Positions 28,501 to 36,919 of a stretch of 64,000 nucleotides of DNA are shown here, in pieces. Position numbers and translations under genes: made by a program. The notes under the pieces are model-generated. The model was not told the origin of the DNA. It saw only the letters and a program-made list of their open reading frames with translations, and ran no database searches. This stretch comes from CAVUWL01 sp963700105. GTDB lineage: Bacteria; Actinomycetota; Thermoleophilia; Solirubrobacterales; 70-9. Position 1 is the stretch's first letter, and the number at the start of each line of letters is the position of its first letter. The stretch lies in assembly GCA_963700105.1 (NCBI GenBank), contig CAVOWL010000005.1, forward strand, positions 304,127 through 368,126, in the 5' to 3' direction.

Positions 28501-28674
28501 CTTCTTGACGCCACGGTTGTGCGGATTGTTTTGCTTCCGGCCCTGATGCTTTTACTCGGCGATCGAGTCTGGTGGCTACCGGCACCGCTCGATCGGGTGC
28601 TTCCGCGGGTTAACGTACACGGAGCGCGCCTCAATGCGCTCGGTACAGGGAATGAGGCAAGTTCAAAGCAATAG
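25501..28674 (+). CDS. MMPL-family (RND-type) membrane transporter
   Basis: This 1057-residue transporter has two MMPL halves. The first helix (residues 1-20) is followed by an extracytoplasmic domain, helices at about 165-350 with GLALGVDYSLFIVSRFREE, then a large second extracytoplasmic domain (about 430-800) rich in alanine/glycine amphipathic repeats (LAAGQRKAS, LEGGARRLEGGLGELEGGA) that look coiled-coil-like. The last helices (about 850-1040) carry GLSIDYAVFLIARMRERYE. The paired acidic DY motifs are the proton-relay residues of the family. Such proteins export lipids, glycolipids or hydrophobic compounds. TTG 25501 is the first standard start, but a GGGAGG at 25465-25470 sits 6 nt before a CTG at 25477, which would give a more complete N-terminus. 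Confidence 0.9.
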   Translation: MGLAIVLIGCLVLGVLGIGVEGKLQPTSLTVPGTPAARGEALAERRFGNSSPFIILLRGPAASIDRQGPGLVAALRRDPTATVISPWDRGDLSGLRPGLRRALILVDFHVPLAAAMRDTVPSVERILSERVRPPLEAIQSGYASVSRALQQESLSATERAELIAAPLLIIVLLLVFRSLVAAAIPLGFGALTVLAGRGVLVLVGSFVTIEALSLVVCTMMGLALGVDYSLFIVSRFREELAQIDPTYARGGERAKKGTGVRGPPGGPDLVGGEAGGRRLRASQAREAALRTRQSAGRTTIFAGLTLFSAIFLSSFLQPGSLLFSLATALVIVTAISVVIATVALPALLALLGARIDAVRVGGGPRWGARSRVAAAAGAALRRPGLAAIVVAVPLVLLAAPALAFNTGAPGVGELSASNPARKSTEAIDRAVGPGWEAPFVLTAESPGGPITTPRRLALLAGWQRRIGSQPDVRAVIGPGQIVQAAAPLRRFGRTITAAGQSGPAALVKLGPGLRHAAGAVGQLRNGIARAAQGSGLLGDGAGRAGRGAGLLTGGLSKAASAGARAAAALPQLESGTDRLAAGQRKASAAGFTLALGLQSLLPTVRGNGLGRARRLANQLQNAARSDPSLQPEATQATIVERALETTHEELQRLSGVANGLNGGLERLATGGKRLNSGTQRLSAAASGLVGGLQRLEGGARRLEGGLGELEGGAGALQHGLDSGYQRSRPLQTGLRRAGVRVAATAAPLARGVRRLQLRSPHLFESGYFVLSALDGAPPRGRALAGESVDLGGGGQAARILVISNQALNTAGSRAFGARLDADAERIAHASGMRTGVSGGAAILNDYGSATKARIPLVIAAVIAITFLILVVVLRALPLAALAVILNLGSVGAALGVMTLVSKIPAGYPLGGHPYIDTVGAAGIFAVTFGLSIDYAVFLIARMRERYELDGDNAAAISFGLERTASVITGAAAIMAAVFISFAAAPIATVSQMGLGLTVAILLDATVVRIVLLPALMLLLGDRVWWLPAPLDRVLPRVNVHGARLNALGTGNEASSKQ

Positions 28675-29173
28675 AGACCAAGGGCCCCTGCGCAAGCTTG
28701 CGTGGCTACTGCCTGCGGTGTTCAGCTTGGCCCTTCTTTTGACCAATCTGGCGACAGCCGAAGGCGTCCCAAGCCGGGCGGAATACGTGGCTCAGCTTGA
28801 GGGAATCTGTAAGCCCCAAGCGCTTGAGACCGAGCGCACAATGAAGGGGGTGCGGGCCGACGTCCAGGCCGAAAGGATCGCCGTCGCAGCGGCGAAATTC
28901 GCGCGCGCGACCAGGATCTTTGGGATGACCTTGCGCGAAATGCAGGCTGTGCAACGCCCACCGGCGGACGCTCCAAAGCTCGCGCAGTGGTTTATCTACC
29001 TCGGGCACCAGGAGGCCTATTTGAAACTGATCACCGCCCAGCTCCAAGCCGATCACACCGTTCCTGCCCAGCGGCTCACCGCTCGCTTCATCCACAACGG
29101 GAACCTCGCCAATAACACCGTGCTCGCCTTCGGGTTTGACTACTGCAGCTTCAAATTCTCCAGGTACGGATGA
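28634..29173 (+). CDS. secreted protein, family A copy 2
   Basis: The 179-residue product resembles the protein at 20288: signal peptide (about residues 20-42), then SRAEYVAQLEGICKPQ, a long helical centre, QRPPADAPKLAQW and a C-terminal FGFDYCSFKFS segment. The two cysteines sit in the same places. Its start overlaps the end of the MMPL gene by 41 bp (a second ATG lies at 28652), so the two are probably co-transcribed and translationally coupled. That arrangement suggests an extracytoplasmic role in the transporter's function, such as a periplasm-side partner. The family has no known function. Confidence 0.72.
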   Translation: MRSVQGMRQVQSNRDQGPLRKLAWLLPAVFSLALLLTNLATAEGVPSRAEYVAQLEGICKPQALETERTMKGVRADVQAERIAVAAAKFARATRIFGMTLREMQAVQRPPADAPKLAQWFIYLGHQEAYLKLITAQLQADHTVPAQRLTARFIHNGNLANNTVLAFGFDYCSFKFSRYG

Positions 29174-29426
29174 ATGCTGGGACGATTTTGGCGACCTGAG
29201 GGCGTCTGCCGGTACGGTCCAACGGTCCGTGGTACGCACCCGGACTGAAAACGGGCGCATTTAGTTTTGTGATGTGCGTGTCCAAGCGCCCGTCTGGATA
29301 GCAGGCAGGTTGCCCTCCATATCTCCGGTACGTATCTGTCTGGATTTAGGCTAGACTCTCTTCGCGGCGCAATCAGGCGGTCGGCGCCGGTCAAAATTTC
29401 GCTACGAGCAGGGGCAGGAGCCAGAT

Positions 29427-29909
29427 ATGAACGTTGCCCAGCGATCCGCAGCAGACTTCGAGCAAGCATCAACTTGCCTCGAATCCAGCGTCCGCGATGC
29501 CTGTGAAGGGGCATTGGAATGGCCGGCTAAGGTGGCGGCGGCAATTTATGCGGTGCTTGAATTTGCCTCCACCGACCAGACTGCCACTCGCAGCCTCCTC
29601 TCCGGGAGACCGACCTCGGGTTATGACGAGGAGGGAAGCTATGCGCAGCTGATCGATCGCTTTGCCGAGCTGCTTGCAGCTGAGGCACCGCGCAGCCGGT
29701 CTGTATCGACCGGCAAGCCGGTCATCCGTTCGGTCGCGGCGATCATCGCCGATCCGGTGCGAAGCGGCCGGCCGCAGCGCTTGGCCGAAATTGGCCCGGA
29801 GCTCGTTCAGCTCATCCTGCAGCCATATCTGAGTTTCGCCGAGGCCAAGAGCTGGGCGGACCGCACATCTCCCTCTCCGAGCAGCGCCGGCCTCGCCGCC
29901 GCCAAGTAG
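29427..29909 (+). CDS. TetR ligand-binding-like domain protein without a DNA-binding domain
   Basis: The 160-residue product is helical and resembles only the C-terminal half of TetR proteins of this lineage: a W-x-x-KV-x-AAI-x-A-x-LEF-x-x segment after an initial helix, a helix starting around YAQLIDRFAELL, and the ending LVQLILQPYLSFAEA. No helix-turn-helix precedes it: ATG 29427 follows a GGAG-type ribosome-binding site, so the gene looks complete and not 5'-truncated. It could dimerise with one of the double-TetR regulators nearby and modulate it, or it may be an evolutionary remnant. The TetR relationship is inferred from sequence pattern. Confidence 0.55.
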   Translation: MNVAQRSAADFEQASTCLESSVRDACEGALEWPAKVAAAIYAVLEFASTDQTATRSLLSGRPTSGYDEEGSYAQLIDRFAELLAAEAPRSRSVSTGKPVIRSVAAIIADPVRSGRPQRLAEIGPELVQLILQPYLSFAEAKSWADRTSPSPSSAGLAAAK

Positions 29910-30171
29910 CACCGCCTTTCGGCGTTGAGAATAATTGCGGTAGCGGATTACTTCGATGTGGGTATGACGAGATAAGCGCCTAAAGAATATCTCGACCTCG
30001 TTGGTCCACGGTTATCCTGATCTTGGTCGGCTGTCTGCCGGAGACGCTCGGCCCAAAACTCAAAGGACCAGGGTTCCCGAGCAGATAGCGAGAGGCTCCG
30101 CGCTGGCCCTGGTCACCAGGTATTGACTTCGTGCCCGACCCGGCGCCCAGCCCTGGGGCGCGGCTCCCCGC

Positions 30172-30411
30172 TCACCCGTCTTCGGGAAGGGCCGCAAAAT
30201 CACGTTTGGCCTTTTTGTACCACCCCATCCCCGAAATGGGATGCTTCCACCGACCCTTCATCTTCTTCAAGGCATCCTCGTGGGCTGTATCACCATCTGC
30301 AACGGCCTCCTTTAGATGCTTGTCCTGTGCCTTAATGACCTCATCTGCGGTTTCTCCGTGGTGCGGGAGCTCACACGGTCCACCCAACTGTTTACACGTC
30401 ATCGTCTTCAT
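30172..30411 (-). CDS. DUF1059-type small protein
   Basis: This 79-residue protein begins MKTMTCKQLGGPCELPHHGETADEV in pattern and ends GRWKHPISGMGWYKKAKRDFAALPEDG. It matches small DUF1059-like proteins with two cysteines and a histidine pair near the start that could bind metal. The function is unknown. An AAAGGAAG ribosome-binding motif precedes ATG 30411. It is divergent from the MarR gene at 30724 and separated from it by 312 bp. Confidence 0.78.
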   Translation of the reverse strand: MKTMTCKQLGGPCELPHHGETADEVIKAQDKHLKEAVADGDTAHEDALKKMKGRWKHPISGMGWYKKAKRDFAALPEDG

Positions 30412-30627
30412 TGGTCTGGCTTCCTTTCCTGGTCGGCGACGTTAAATGGGATGAGTTTGAACGGAGGTGGCTTCGCTCGGCGGACTTAAGGCGGGATGGC
30501 GATGACACTCCACCGTCACTCGGGCACCACGAAGACGTGGCAGTCGCGCCCGAAAGCCAGCACGAGGCGATTAACTGAGTCGGCGTTGCGCCGGTGCCTT
30601 GGGCGTGGCGCTCCTGAACTGCTGAGG

Positions 30628-30680
30628 TCACGTCACTCGTCGGGCCTGATAATTGATCACGTGACCTGATAGTCTATACT
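30628..30680 (+). promoter_or_regulatory. MarR gene promoter with overlapping repeats
   Basis: A -35-like TTGATC (30653-30658) and a -10-like TATACT (30675-30680) are 16 bp apart, 44 bp before the MarR start. Overlapping them are a palindrome TCACGTGA (30657-30664), two direct copies of CCTGATA (30645-30651 and 30665-30671, 20 bp apart) and a GTCACGTCA at about 30628. A regulator bound here would block the polymerase, as in MarR autoregulation. Confidence 0.5.
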
Positions 30681-30723
30681 ACAAATAATCGCGGATCTCG
30701 AGTAAATTTGCAAGAATCAGACG

Positions 30724-31197
30724 ATGGCCACCAGGTCCTCCTCCAATAGCGAGACCGCCGAGTTCTCCGGCCAGCTCCTCTTCCGGCTCTGGCGCGCAGC
30801 CCATACCCGCACCGCCGAAGCCTTCGGGTCACTCGGTCTGACGCCAGCACTGTTTGCCCTGCTAAATGTTCTCGGGGCCCGCGAGGGCGCGATGCAGCAG
30901 GAGATCGGCGCTGAGATGGGTATCGACCGAAGCACAATGGTCGTGCTGATCGACGAGCTCGAAACCAACCAGTTCGCCAAACGCCGACCCCACCCTGGGG
31001 ATCGACGCGCTCGTGAAGTCGCAGTCACGGCGAAAGGTCGAGAGGTCCTTCAGCGGGCCCGAACAATCGCCTTCCAGGTGGAAGGAGAAGTGCTGCGCGG
31101 GCTGACGATCGAGGAACGCAACGAGCTGGTGTCGCTGCTTCGACGTGCGCTCAGCGCCGCGCCACAGTCACCGTGGCGGGCCGAGGAGGGCGATTAG
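30724..31197 (+). CDS. MarR-family transcriptional regulator
   Basis: The 157-residue product has the MarR winged-helix layout: an N-terminal dimer helix, LTPALFALLNVLGAREGA, the recognition helix in MQQEIGAEMGIDRSTMVVLIDEL, and a wing KRRPHPGDRRAREVAVTAKG with the family's D-x-R signature, then C-terminal dimer helices. MarR proteins usually repress their own promoter and a nearby efflux or detoxification gene until a small phenolic or oxidant binds. The upstream region has repeats overlapping a promoter. It converges on the ABC efflux operon at 31404, which could be part of its regulon, but that is inference. Confidence 0.9.
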   Translation: MATRSSSNSETAEFSGQLLFRLWRAAHTRTAEAFGSLGLTPALFALLNVLGAREGAMQQEIGAEMGIDRSTMVVLIDELETNQFAKRRPHPGDRRAREVAVTAKGREVLQRARTIAFQVEGEVLRGLTIEERNELVSLLRRALSAAPQSPWRAEEGD

Positions 31198-31403
31198 CGC
31201 AGCCCGCCCCGGGTGTGCACCCAGATTGGGATACGGGCGTCGAGCTTCTCATTCTTGAGCTTACGGCGGAGCGCCGATTTCCCTTCACGCGGCGTCCTGC
31301 CCCTACCGGTGAGAGAGTGCGAAACGGCTAGCCTGCCGATTTGTTGTGTTCCTGCCCGTTGAGGTTGCAGACCCCTACAGACCGACTGCAAACCATGCGC
31401 TAA

Positions 31404-33998
31404 CTACTCGCTGGATAGCGCGCTCAGCACGTCCAGGCGAGCGGCCTGGCGCGCAGGGAGTTGTGCTGCGAGCACACCAGCGAGCGCCGCCGCCAATAGC
31501 AGCAGCGCCAGCGTGCCGATCGGGATCGACAGCACATACCCGGAGCCCGCAAGCGCGAACGTGGTGACGAGGATAGCCGCCACGACGCCGACCACAAGGC
31601 CGAGCACGCCGCCGATCAGGCTGGTGATCAGCGACTCATAACGGATCATCTGGCGGATCTGGCGGCGTGAGGTGCCGATCGCGCGCATCATCCCGAGCTC
31701 GCGCGAGCGCTCAAAGATCGAGAGCACAAGGGTGTTGACGATCCCAAATAACGAGACGAGCACCGATAGCGCGAGCAGGACATAGACGAGCAGGAGAAGC
31801 TTGTTGACTTTTTCGCCGATTTCGTGGGTGTATTGCGCCGCTGTCTGTGAGTGTGCCTGGGGGAAGTTGCTGCGCAGGAGCGCGTCGATGCCGCGGCGTA
31901 CTTCGACGCCGTTTGCGCCGGGGGCATAGGAGATGAAGTCCACGCCGTCTTCGCGCTGCCCGAATGCCGAGCGCGCCAGCGCCCGCGAAACCGTGAGGTC
32001 CCGCATCAGGCCAAGCGCTTCTTCCTTGATGATGCCCCGCACGGTCAGCGTCACCTTGTGGCCCGAAGCGCTCAGTACCAACAGATGCTGCCCCACTTGC
32101 AGGTTGTGGGCGCTCGCGAACTTTTTGGAGAGGATGGTGCCGTTGGCTTCGAGCGAGGCGAGGGTGGTCGCGGAGCCGTGTTCCCATTCGACGTTGTACA
32201 TCCTCGCAAAGGATTCAGGTTCGATCGCGGTCAGCGGGCTCGTTTCGCCGATCACGGGAGCGCCCGGTTGGGAAAGGTCCTCCACCTTGCCCTCGGTAAA
32301 GGCGATCGCAGTGACAGCTCCCACACCGCGGATCGAGCGGAGGGCGGGCGCGATTGTCCCAGGTATGCCACCTTCGCCTGTCCTCGTGTTTTGCACGATT
32401 AGGTTGCCGGCAAAGGAGCGGCTGACTGCCTGGTCGATCGTCGCCTTCGTGCCCGAGGCGAGCACCGAGATGAATGCGACGAGCCCAAGCCCCACGGTCA
32501 GCGCGAGCGCGGTGACCATGGTGCGGCCCGGTTGGCGCACCGAGTTCTCGCGCGCGAGGCGCCCAGTGATGCCGCGCCAGCTGACGATTAAGCCGATGGC
32601 GCGGCCGAGCGCGGGTATGACCCGGTAGCGGCGTTTTTTGCCCTGGTGGCGGAGGCGATAGCGCAGCCTGATTCCAAGGAGCGCGAGGCCGACCAGCAGT
32701 ACTACGCCAACCCCCTTTGACACGGTGGAGGCCGCCAGCACGAGCCCGAGCCCAAGCACGAATCGGATAACCACGGCGCGCTTGGAAGGCATCGGTCGCG
32801 GCGGCAGTTGCACGCCCTCGCGCATCGCCGCCATCGGTGGCACCCGGGTGGCGCGCAGGGCCGGAAAGAAGCCGGCGAGCACCGTAATCACGATGCCGAC
32901 CCCGAGTGAGACGATCACGGTGCGGGGCTCAAGGACCGTGCCGTTATCGGGTAGATCGGCGCCGAATGCCTTGAACAGTCCATCGAGCGCGGGCGCAAGA
33001 CCAATTCCTACGAAGAGTCCGACCACCGATCCAACGAGGCCCAAAAGCAGCCCTTCCTCGACGACCGAGCGCATGATCTGCCCGCGTGAGGCACCGAGCG
33101 TGCGCAGCAGGCCGAACTCGCGCATGCGCTGAGCGACCGTGATCGTGAAGGTATTGAAGATGATGAACGCGCCGACGACAAGCGCGACGTAGGCGAAGAT
33201 GAGCAGGAAGGTCCGTAGGAATCCCAGCTTTTCTTCTAGTTCTGAGGTTTGGTTTGCGGCTTCCTGGGCGCCGGTGCGGACGATCAGGGTCGAGGGCAGA
33301 GCCGCGCGCACGCGCGAGGCGAGTTCTTTCGGCAAGACGCCAGGGCTCGCGGCAACGTTGATGCTGTCGTATTCGCCCGGTTCGCCCGCCACGTACTGGG
33401 CCTGAGCAGAGAGCAACAGCGCCACGCTCGTGCCGCCGAAGGATTCGCTGCCCGCGAACTTGGCTATTCCAGAGATCGTGTAGCGCCGCGCGTGAGCGGC
33501 GCCCGCAATCACCAGTTGCGAACCGATGCGTAGGTGCTCGCGCTTGGCCGTCGCTTGGTCGATCGCCATCTCGTCAGTGGCGTTTGGCAGATGTCCCTGG
33601 ACCGCGGTGAATGACTCAAAGCGCGCCGGCTGCACCGCGGCTACCAGCGAGGGTGCCGTGCTCGATATCCGCTTGCCATTCGTCGTGAGCAGTGCCGCCC
33701 TGGTTGAGACGTCGCCGGAGGCTGCCGCGACGCCGGGTACCGTCCGCACCCGCGCGATCGTCGCCTTTCTGATCGGGTAGGTCTGAGATTCGCTTCCCTT
33801 GCCGAGCGTTTCCTTGGCGGTTATCACTACAGCCTTGTTCTTATATGCATTGCTGAAGACTTCCGCGAACGCGTGGTTGATCGTGTCGGTGAGGATGTAA
33901 GTGCCCGCCATCAGCGCCACACCGAGGACGATTGCGATGCCCGTCAGTAGCGCCCTGACCTTCCGCTGGGCAAAGCCGCGGAGGACCAGCTTGCTCAT
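31404..33998 (-). CDS. ABC transporter permease, FtsX/MacB type (two FtsX domains)
   Basis: The 864-residue protein has an N-terminal helix (about residues 14-36), a large extracytoplasmic domain (to about 255), three helices of an FtsX domain (about 262-395), further helices (about 410-530), a second extracytoplasmic domain and a final FtsX domain (about 735-855). This duplicated layout is typical of actinobacterial MacB-like permeases that export peptides, lipids or act mechanically on the envelope. The gene's start shares one base with the stop of the ATPase gene upstream (TGATG), a sign of coupling. The substrate is unknown. Confidence 0.9.
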   Translation of the reverse strand: MSKLVLRGFAQRKVRALLTGIAIVLGVALMAGTYILTDTINHAFAEVFSNAYKNKAVVITAKETLGKGSESQTYPIRKATIARVRTVPGVAAASGDVSTRAALLTTNGKRISSTAPSLVAAVQPARFESFTAVQGHLPNATDEMAIDQATAKREHLRIGSQLVIAGAAHARRYTISGIAKFAGSESFGGTSVALLLSAQAQYVAGEPGEYDSINVAASPGVLPKELASRVRAALPSTLIVRTGAQEAANQTSELEEKLGFLRTFLLIFAYVALVVGAFIIFNTFTITVAQRMREFGLLRTLGASRGQIMRSVVEEGLLLGLVGSVVGLFVGIGLAPALDGLFKAFGADLPDNGTVLEPRTVIVSLGVGIVITVLAGFFPALRATRVPPMAAMREGVQLPPRPMPSKRAVVIRFVLGLGLVLAASTVSKGVGVVLLVGLALLGIRLRYRLRHQGKKRRYRVIPALGRAIGLIVSWRGITGRLARENSVRQPGRTMVTALALTVGLGLVAFISVLASGTKATIDQAVSRSFAGNLIVQNTRTGEGGIPGTIAPALRSIRGVGAVTAIAFTEGKVEDLSQPGAPVIGETSPLTAIEPESFARMYNVEWEHGSATTLASLEANGTILSKKFASAHNLQVGQHLLVLSASGHKVTLTVRGIIKEEALGLMRDLTVSRALARSAFGQREDGVDFISYAPGANGVEVRRGIDALLRSNFPQAHSQTAAQYTHEIGEKVNKLLLLVYVLLALSVLVSLFGIVNTLVLSIFERSRELGMMRAIGTSRRQIRQMIRYESLITSLIGGVLGLVVGVVAAILVTTFALAGSGYVLSIPIGTLALLLLAAALAGVLAAQLPARQAARLDVLSALSSE

Positions 33999-34756
33999 CA
34001 GCTGATCGACTTCATCAGGTCAAGCGCCTCCTCAAGACTGGCCGCCGCGCCGTCGTGGACAATCCTGCCGTCGGCCAGCACAAGCAGCCGGTCGGCGAAC
34101 GACGCCGCGTGCGCGTCATGGGTGACCATCACGACGGTCTGGGAGAAGTCGTCGACCGCCTTGCGCAGCAGCCGCAGGACATCCCCGGAGGATTTCGAGT
34201 CGAGGTTCCCGGTCGGCTCGTCTGCGAACACGACTGTCGGGCGCGAGATCAGCGCTCTGGCAATCGCCACCCGTTGCTGCTGACCGCCCGAGAGTTCGGC
34301 CGGGCGGTGGCTCAGCCGGTCGCGGATTCCGACCGTGTCGACGAGTTGCTCGAACCATTCATGGTCCACCTCGCGTCCAGCAATCGACAGCGGCAGAAGG
34401 ATGTTCTCCTCGGCGTCGAGGATGGGCAGCAGGTTGAACGTCTGAAAAATGAAGCCAATGCGATCGCGCCGCAGTTGCGTGAGCGCACGCTCACCAAGCC
34501 CGCTGAGCTCGACGCCGGCGAGGGTGACCGTGCCTGAGGTTGGGCGGTCCATGCCTGCGAGCAGCTGCATGAGGGTTGACTTGCCCGACCCCGACGGCCC
34601 CATAATTGCTGCGAAGCGGTTCGTGGGGAAGTCCACCGTGATTCCTATCAGCGCGTCCACAGCCGCCCCGTCCTCGCCAAACCGCCGGCCCAGGTCTTGC
34701 GCCTGCATGATCGTGTCGCTGCCGTTTTGAGGATCCGATTGCGTTGCTATCGACAT
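33998..34756 (-). CDS. ABC transporter ATP-binding protein, LolD/MacB type
   Basis: This 252-residue ATPase powers the FtsX-type permease encoded directly downstream. Walker A is GPSGSGKST, the signature is LSGGQQQR and Walker B is VVFADEPTGNLDS, followed by the switch histidine in VTHDAHAA. The DEPTGNLDS sequence is characteristic of the LolD/MacB/FtsE group. ATG 34756 was chosen over a GTG at 34780, which would overlap the upstream permease gene. It is the third gene of a four-gene leftward operon. Confidence 0.93.
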   Translation of the reverse strand: MSIATQSDPQNGSDTIMQAQDLGRRFGEDGAAVDALIGITVDFPTNRFAAIMGPSGSGKSTLMQLLAGMDRPTSGTVTLAGVELSGLGERALTQLRRDRIGFIFQTFNLLPILDAEENILLPLSIAGREVDHEWFEQLVDTVGIRDRLSHRPAELSGGQQQRVAIARALISRPTVVFADEPTGNLDSKSSGDVLRLLRKAVDDFSQTVVMVTHDAHAASFADRLLVLADGRIVHDGAAASLEEALDLMKSIS

Positions 34757-34766
34757 GGTCGGCAAC

Positions 34767-35708
34767 CTACCCGTGGGCACAGTTCGGCAACCAGCTGAAG
34801 CGCCAGGAGGCGAAGGCAGCTGAGCCGAGACCCCACGCCGCGAGCGCGAGCAGGTTGCTGACCGAGACAGCTTTTGCGAATGAAGTATTCACGGAAGCGA
34901 TTTGCAGGGCGGCTGCGAGGTGCTCGACGGGAAACAGCGAGCCGGCGGACCGAAGCGTGCTCGAGAGGCTGGCGGTCGGGATGAAAACGCCTGAGAGGAA
35001 CCAAAGGGGCATCGTCGTCGCTTGTACGATCGGCTGCGCGGCGTCGTAGGAGCCGATCATGCCGGACACGGCGTACCCGATACAGGCGAACGTGAGTGTT
35101 GCCAGTACCGTCGTGCAGGCGATCGCGGCGAGCGCGCCGGGTGCCATCCCTACCCCGAACACAAACTTTCCGACAATGAGCAGAAGCGTGGCCATGATCG
35201 CGACCACCGCGACGGTCGAAAACGCCTGGCCCGCTATCAGCAGGGAGGGTGACGCGGGAGTGGCGCGCCGGCGCTTGAGTATGCCGGACTCGCGCAAGGC
35301 AGCGATCGAGATAACAAGATTGGCGTAGGAGGCGACGACGATCGACATCGCGAGTATCCCCGGAACGTAGAACTGGGAAAGCTTGACGTGGACACCCTCG
35401 ATGGTCGTGGTTCCGTGACCAAAGACGCCCGTGAATATGACTAGCAACACGATCGGGAAGAAGAAAGTAAAAAAACGTGCGCGGGGGTTGCGCAGGCTCG
35501 CGCGCAGGTCATAGTTCACCTGGTGAGCGAGCAGCGCGAGCGCACCCCGGGAGGCCGCGGACGGCCGCGTGATCGACGGACGCTCACCGCTTGAGCGACC
35601 GGCATGTGCCGCTGCTGGCGTGCCGGATTGGGCGGCGCCCAGATCGTTTATGGCGCGAGCCTTGCGCTCTTGCCACAGATGACCTGGATAGTTCATAAGG
35701 ATGAACAT
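34767..35708 (-). CDS. ABC-2 type transporter permease (DrrB-like)
   Basis: This membrane protein of about 313 residues has six helices in the ABC-2 pattern. It begins with a cytoplasmic stretch and LLAHQVNYDLRASLRNPRA, then FFTFFFPIVLLVIFTGVFG, a central block with ILKRRRATP and the C-terminal PLWFLSGVFIPT motif typical of drug/lipid exporters of the DrrB family. ATG 35708 was chosen because the longer frame would overlap the ATPase gene upstream. It pairs with the ATPase at 35785 and precedes the LolD-like gene by 10 bp. Confidence 0.88.
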   Translation of the reverse strand: MFILMNYPGHLWQERKARAINDLGAAQSGTPAAAHAGRSSGERPSITRPSAASRGALALLAHQVNYDLRASLRNPRARFFTFFFPIVLLVIFTGVFGHGTTTIEGVHVKLSQFYVPGILAMSIVVASYANLVISIAALRESGILKRRRATPASPSLLIAGQAFSTVAVVAIMATLLLIVGKFVFGVGMAPGALAAIACTTVLATLTFACIGYAVSGMIGSYDAAQPIVQATTMPLWFLSGVFIPTASLSSTLRSAGSLFPVEHLAAALQIASVNTSFAKAVSVSNLLALAAWGLGSAAFASWRFSWLPNCAHG

Positions 35709-35784
35709 CTCTAGCTTTTCGCCTGTGCCAGGGGCCTGTGGCGACGCCACAAGCGGATGACGTACTTCAGGAGAAGAATCATCG

Positions 35785-36771
35785 TTAGCTCCTCGTTTGG
35801 TTGTTGGCTGTGAGATCCAAATAGACGTCTTCGAGCGTGGGCTGGCGAACCTCGAGATCATTGAGTTCCAGACCGCGCTCGAGCGCCCACCCCGAGAGTG
35901 AGTAGAGGTCAGCGGCAAGGTGCGAGCTGGGCAATGCGATTCGCCCGTCCCGGCGCCGTTCGGCGCGCTCGGAGAGCAAAGATGGCAGCTCGCCGAGTGC
36001 TGTTGCGCTCGGAATTGTCAAGGTGATTCGCGCGCCCGCGCGCTGTCGGTTGCCGAGCGTTTGCGGCGAGCCGAGGGCGATGATCTCACCGGCTGCAATC
36101 AGCGCAATCCGGTCGGCGAGGCGTTCGGCCTCCTCCATGTGATGGGTTGTCAGAAAGACCGTCTTGCCGAGGTCCCGCAGCCCGCCGATGACTTCCCAGG
36201 CGACCCGGCGGGCGGAGGGGTCAAAGCCTGTCGTCGGCTCATCGAGGAAGATCAGCTCGGGGTCGCCGATCAGCGCCAGAGCGACGTCTAAGCGCCGCCG
36301 CTGGCCACCCGATAGCGTGCTAGTGAGCTCATCGACCCGCTCGTTTAGGCCAACGAGCGCGAGCGTCTCCTCGACCTTGCGCGGTGCGCGGTAGTAGCCG
36401 GCGTAGAGGTGCAGACACTCGCCGACGGTCAGGCCCGGCTCTGTCCCGGAGTCCTGCAGCACGATCCCGATCCGCTCACGCCAAGCTGAGGGCGCGTGCC
36501 AGGGATTGGCGCCGAGCACCTCGACCTGGCCGCCGCTTGACTGACGGAAGCCCTCGAGGATCTCGACCGTGGTCGTCTTGCCTGCCCCATTGGGACCGAG
36601 GAACGCAAAGATCTCGCCACGGCGGACTTCGAGGTCGATTCCGCGGACCGCATCGTGATCGCCGTAGCGCTTTCTGAGACCGCGAGCTGAGATCACGAGA
36701 TCGCAGCCGGGCGGTGATGGCGACGCCGCCCGGTGCTGGGCAATTGCACCGTGGAGTGAGTTTGTGAGCAT
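35785..36771 (-). CDS. ABC transporter ATP-binding protein (DrrA-like)
   Basis: The 328-residue ATPase has Walker A GPNGAGKTT, signature LSGGQRRRLD, Walker B LIFLDEPTTGFDP and the switch histidine in TTHHMEEAE, all as in DrrA/CcmA-type exporters. A C-terminal extension of about 90 residues is typical of the drug-resistance subgroup. It is the first gene of the four-gene leftward efflux operon and starts 148 bp from the divergent histidine kinase gene, so the operon and the sensor share a promoter region. This layout is common for antibiotic or lipid-stress export modules. Confidence 0.92.
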   Translation of the reverse strand: MLTNSLHGAIAQHRAASPSPPGCDLVISARGLRKRYGDHDAVRGIDLEVRRGEIFAFLGPNGAGKTTTVEILEGFRQSSGGQVEVLGANPWHAPSAWRERIGIVLQDSGTEPGLTVGECLHLYAGYYRAPRKVEETLALVGLNERVDELTSTLSGGQRRRLDVALALIGDPELIFLDEPTTGFDPSARRVAWEVIGGLRDLGKTVFLTTHHMEEAERLADRIALIAAGEIIALGSPQTLGNRQRAGARITLTIPSATALGELPSLLSERAERRRDGRIALPSSHLAADLYSLSGWALERGLELNDLEVRQPTLEDVYLDLTANNQTRS

Positions 36772-36919
36772 GTCAGAACGCTAGGCGCCATCGACCCCTT
36801 TTTCATCGGCTCCTGGGTCGAACCTGATGTTCCATCCCTGGGTGGAGGAGTGCAGACACAGGCTCCACCCACCGGCCGATGACGTTTGCGCGCAAGCCGC
36901 CTATCGTTGACGGCGCACG

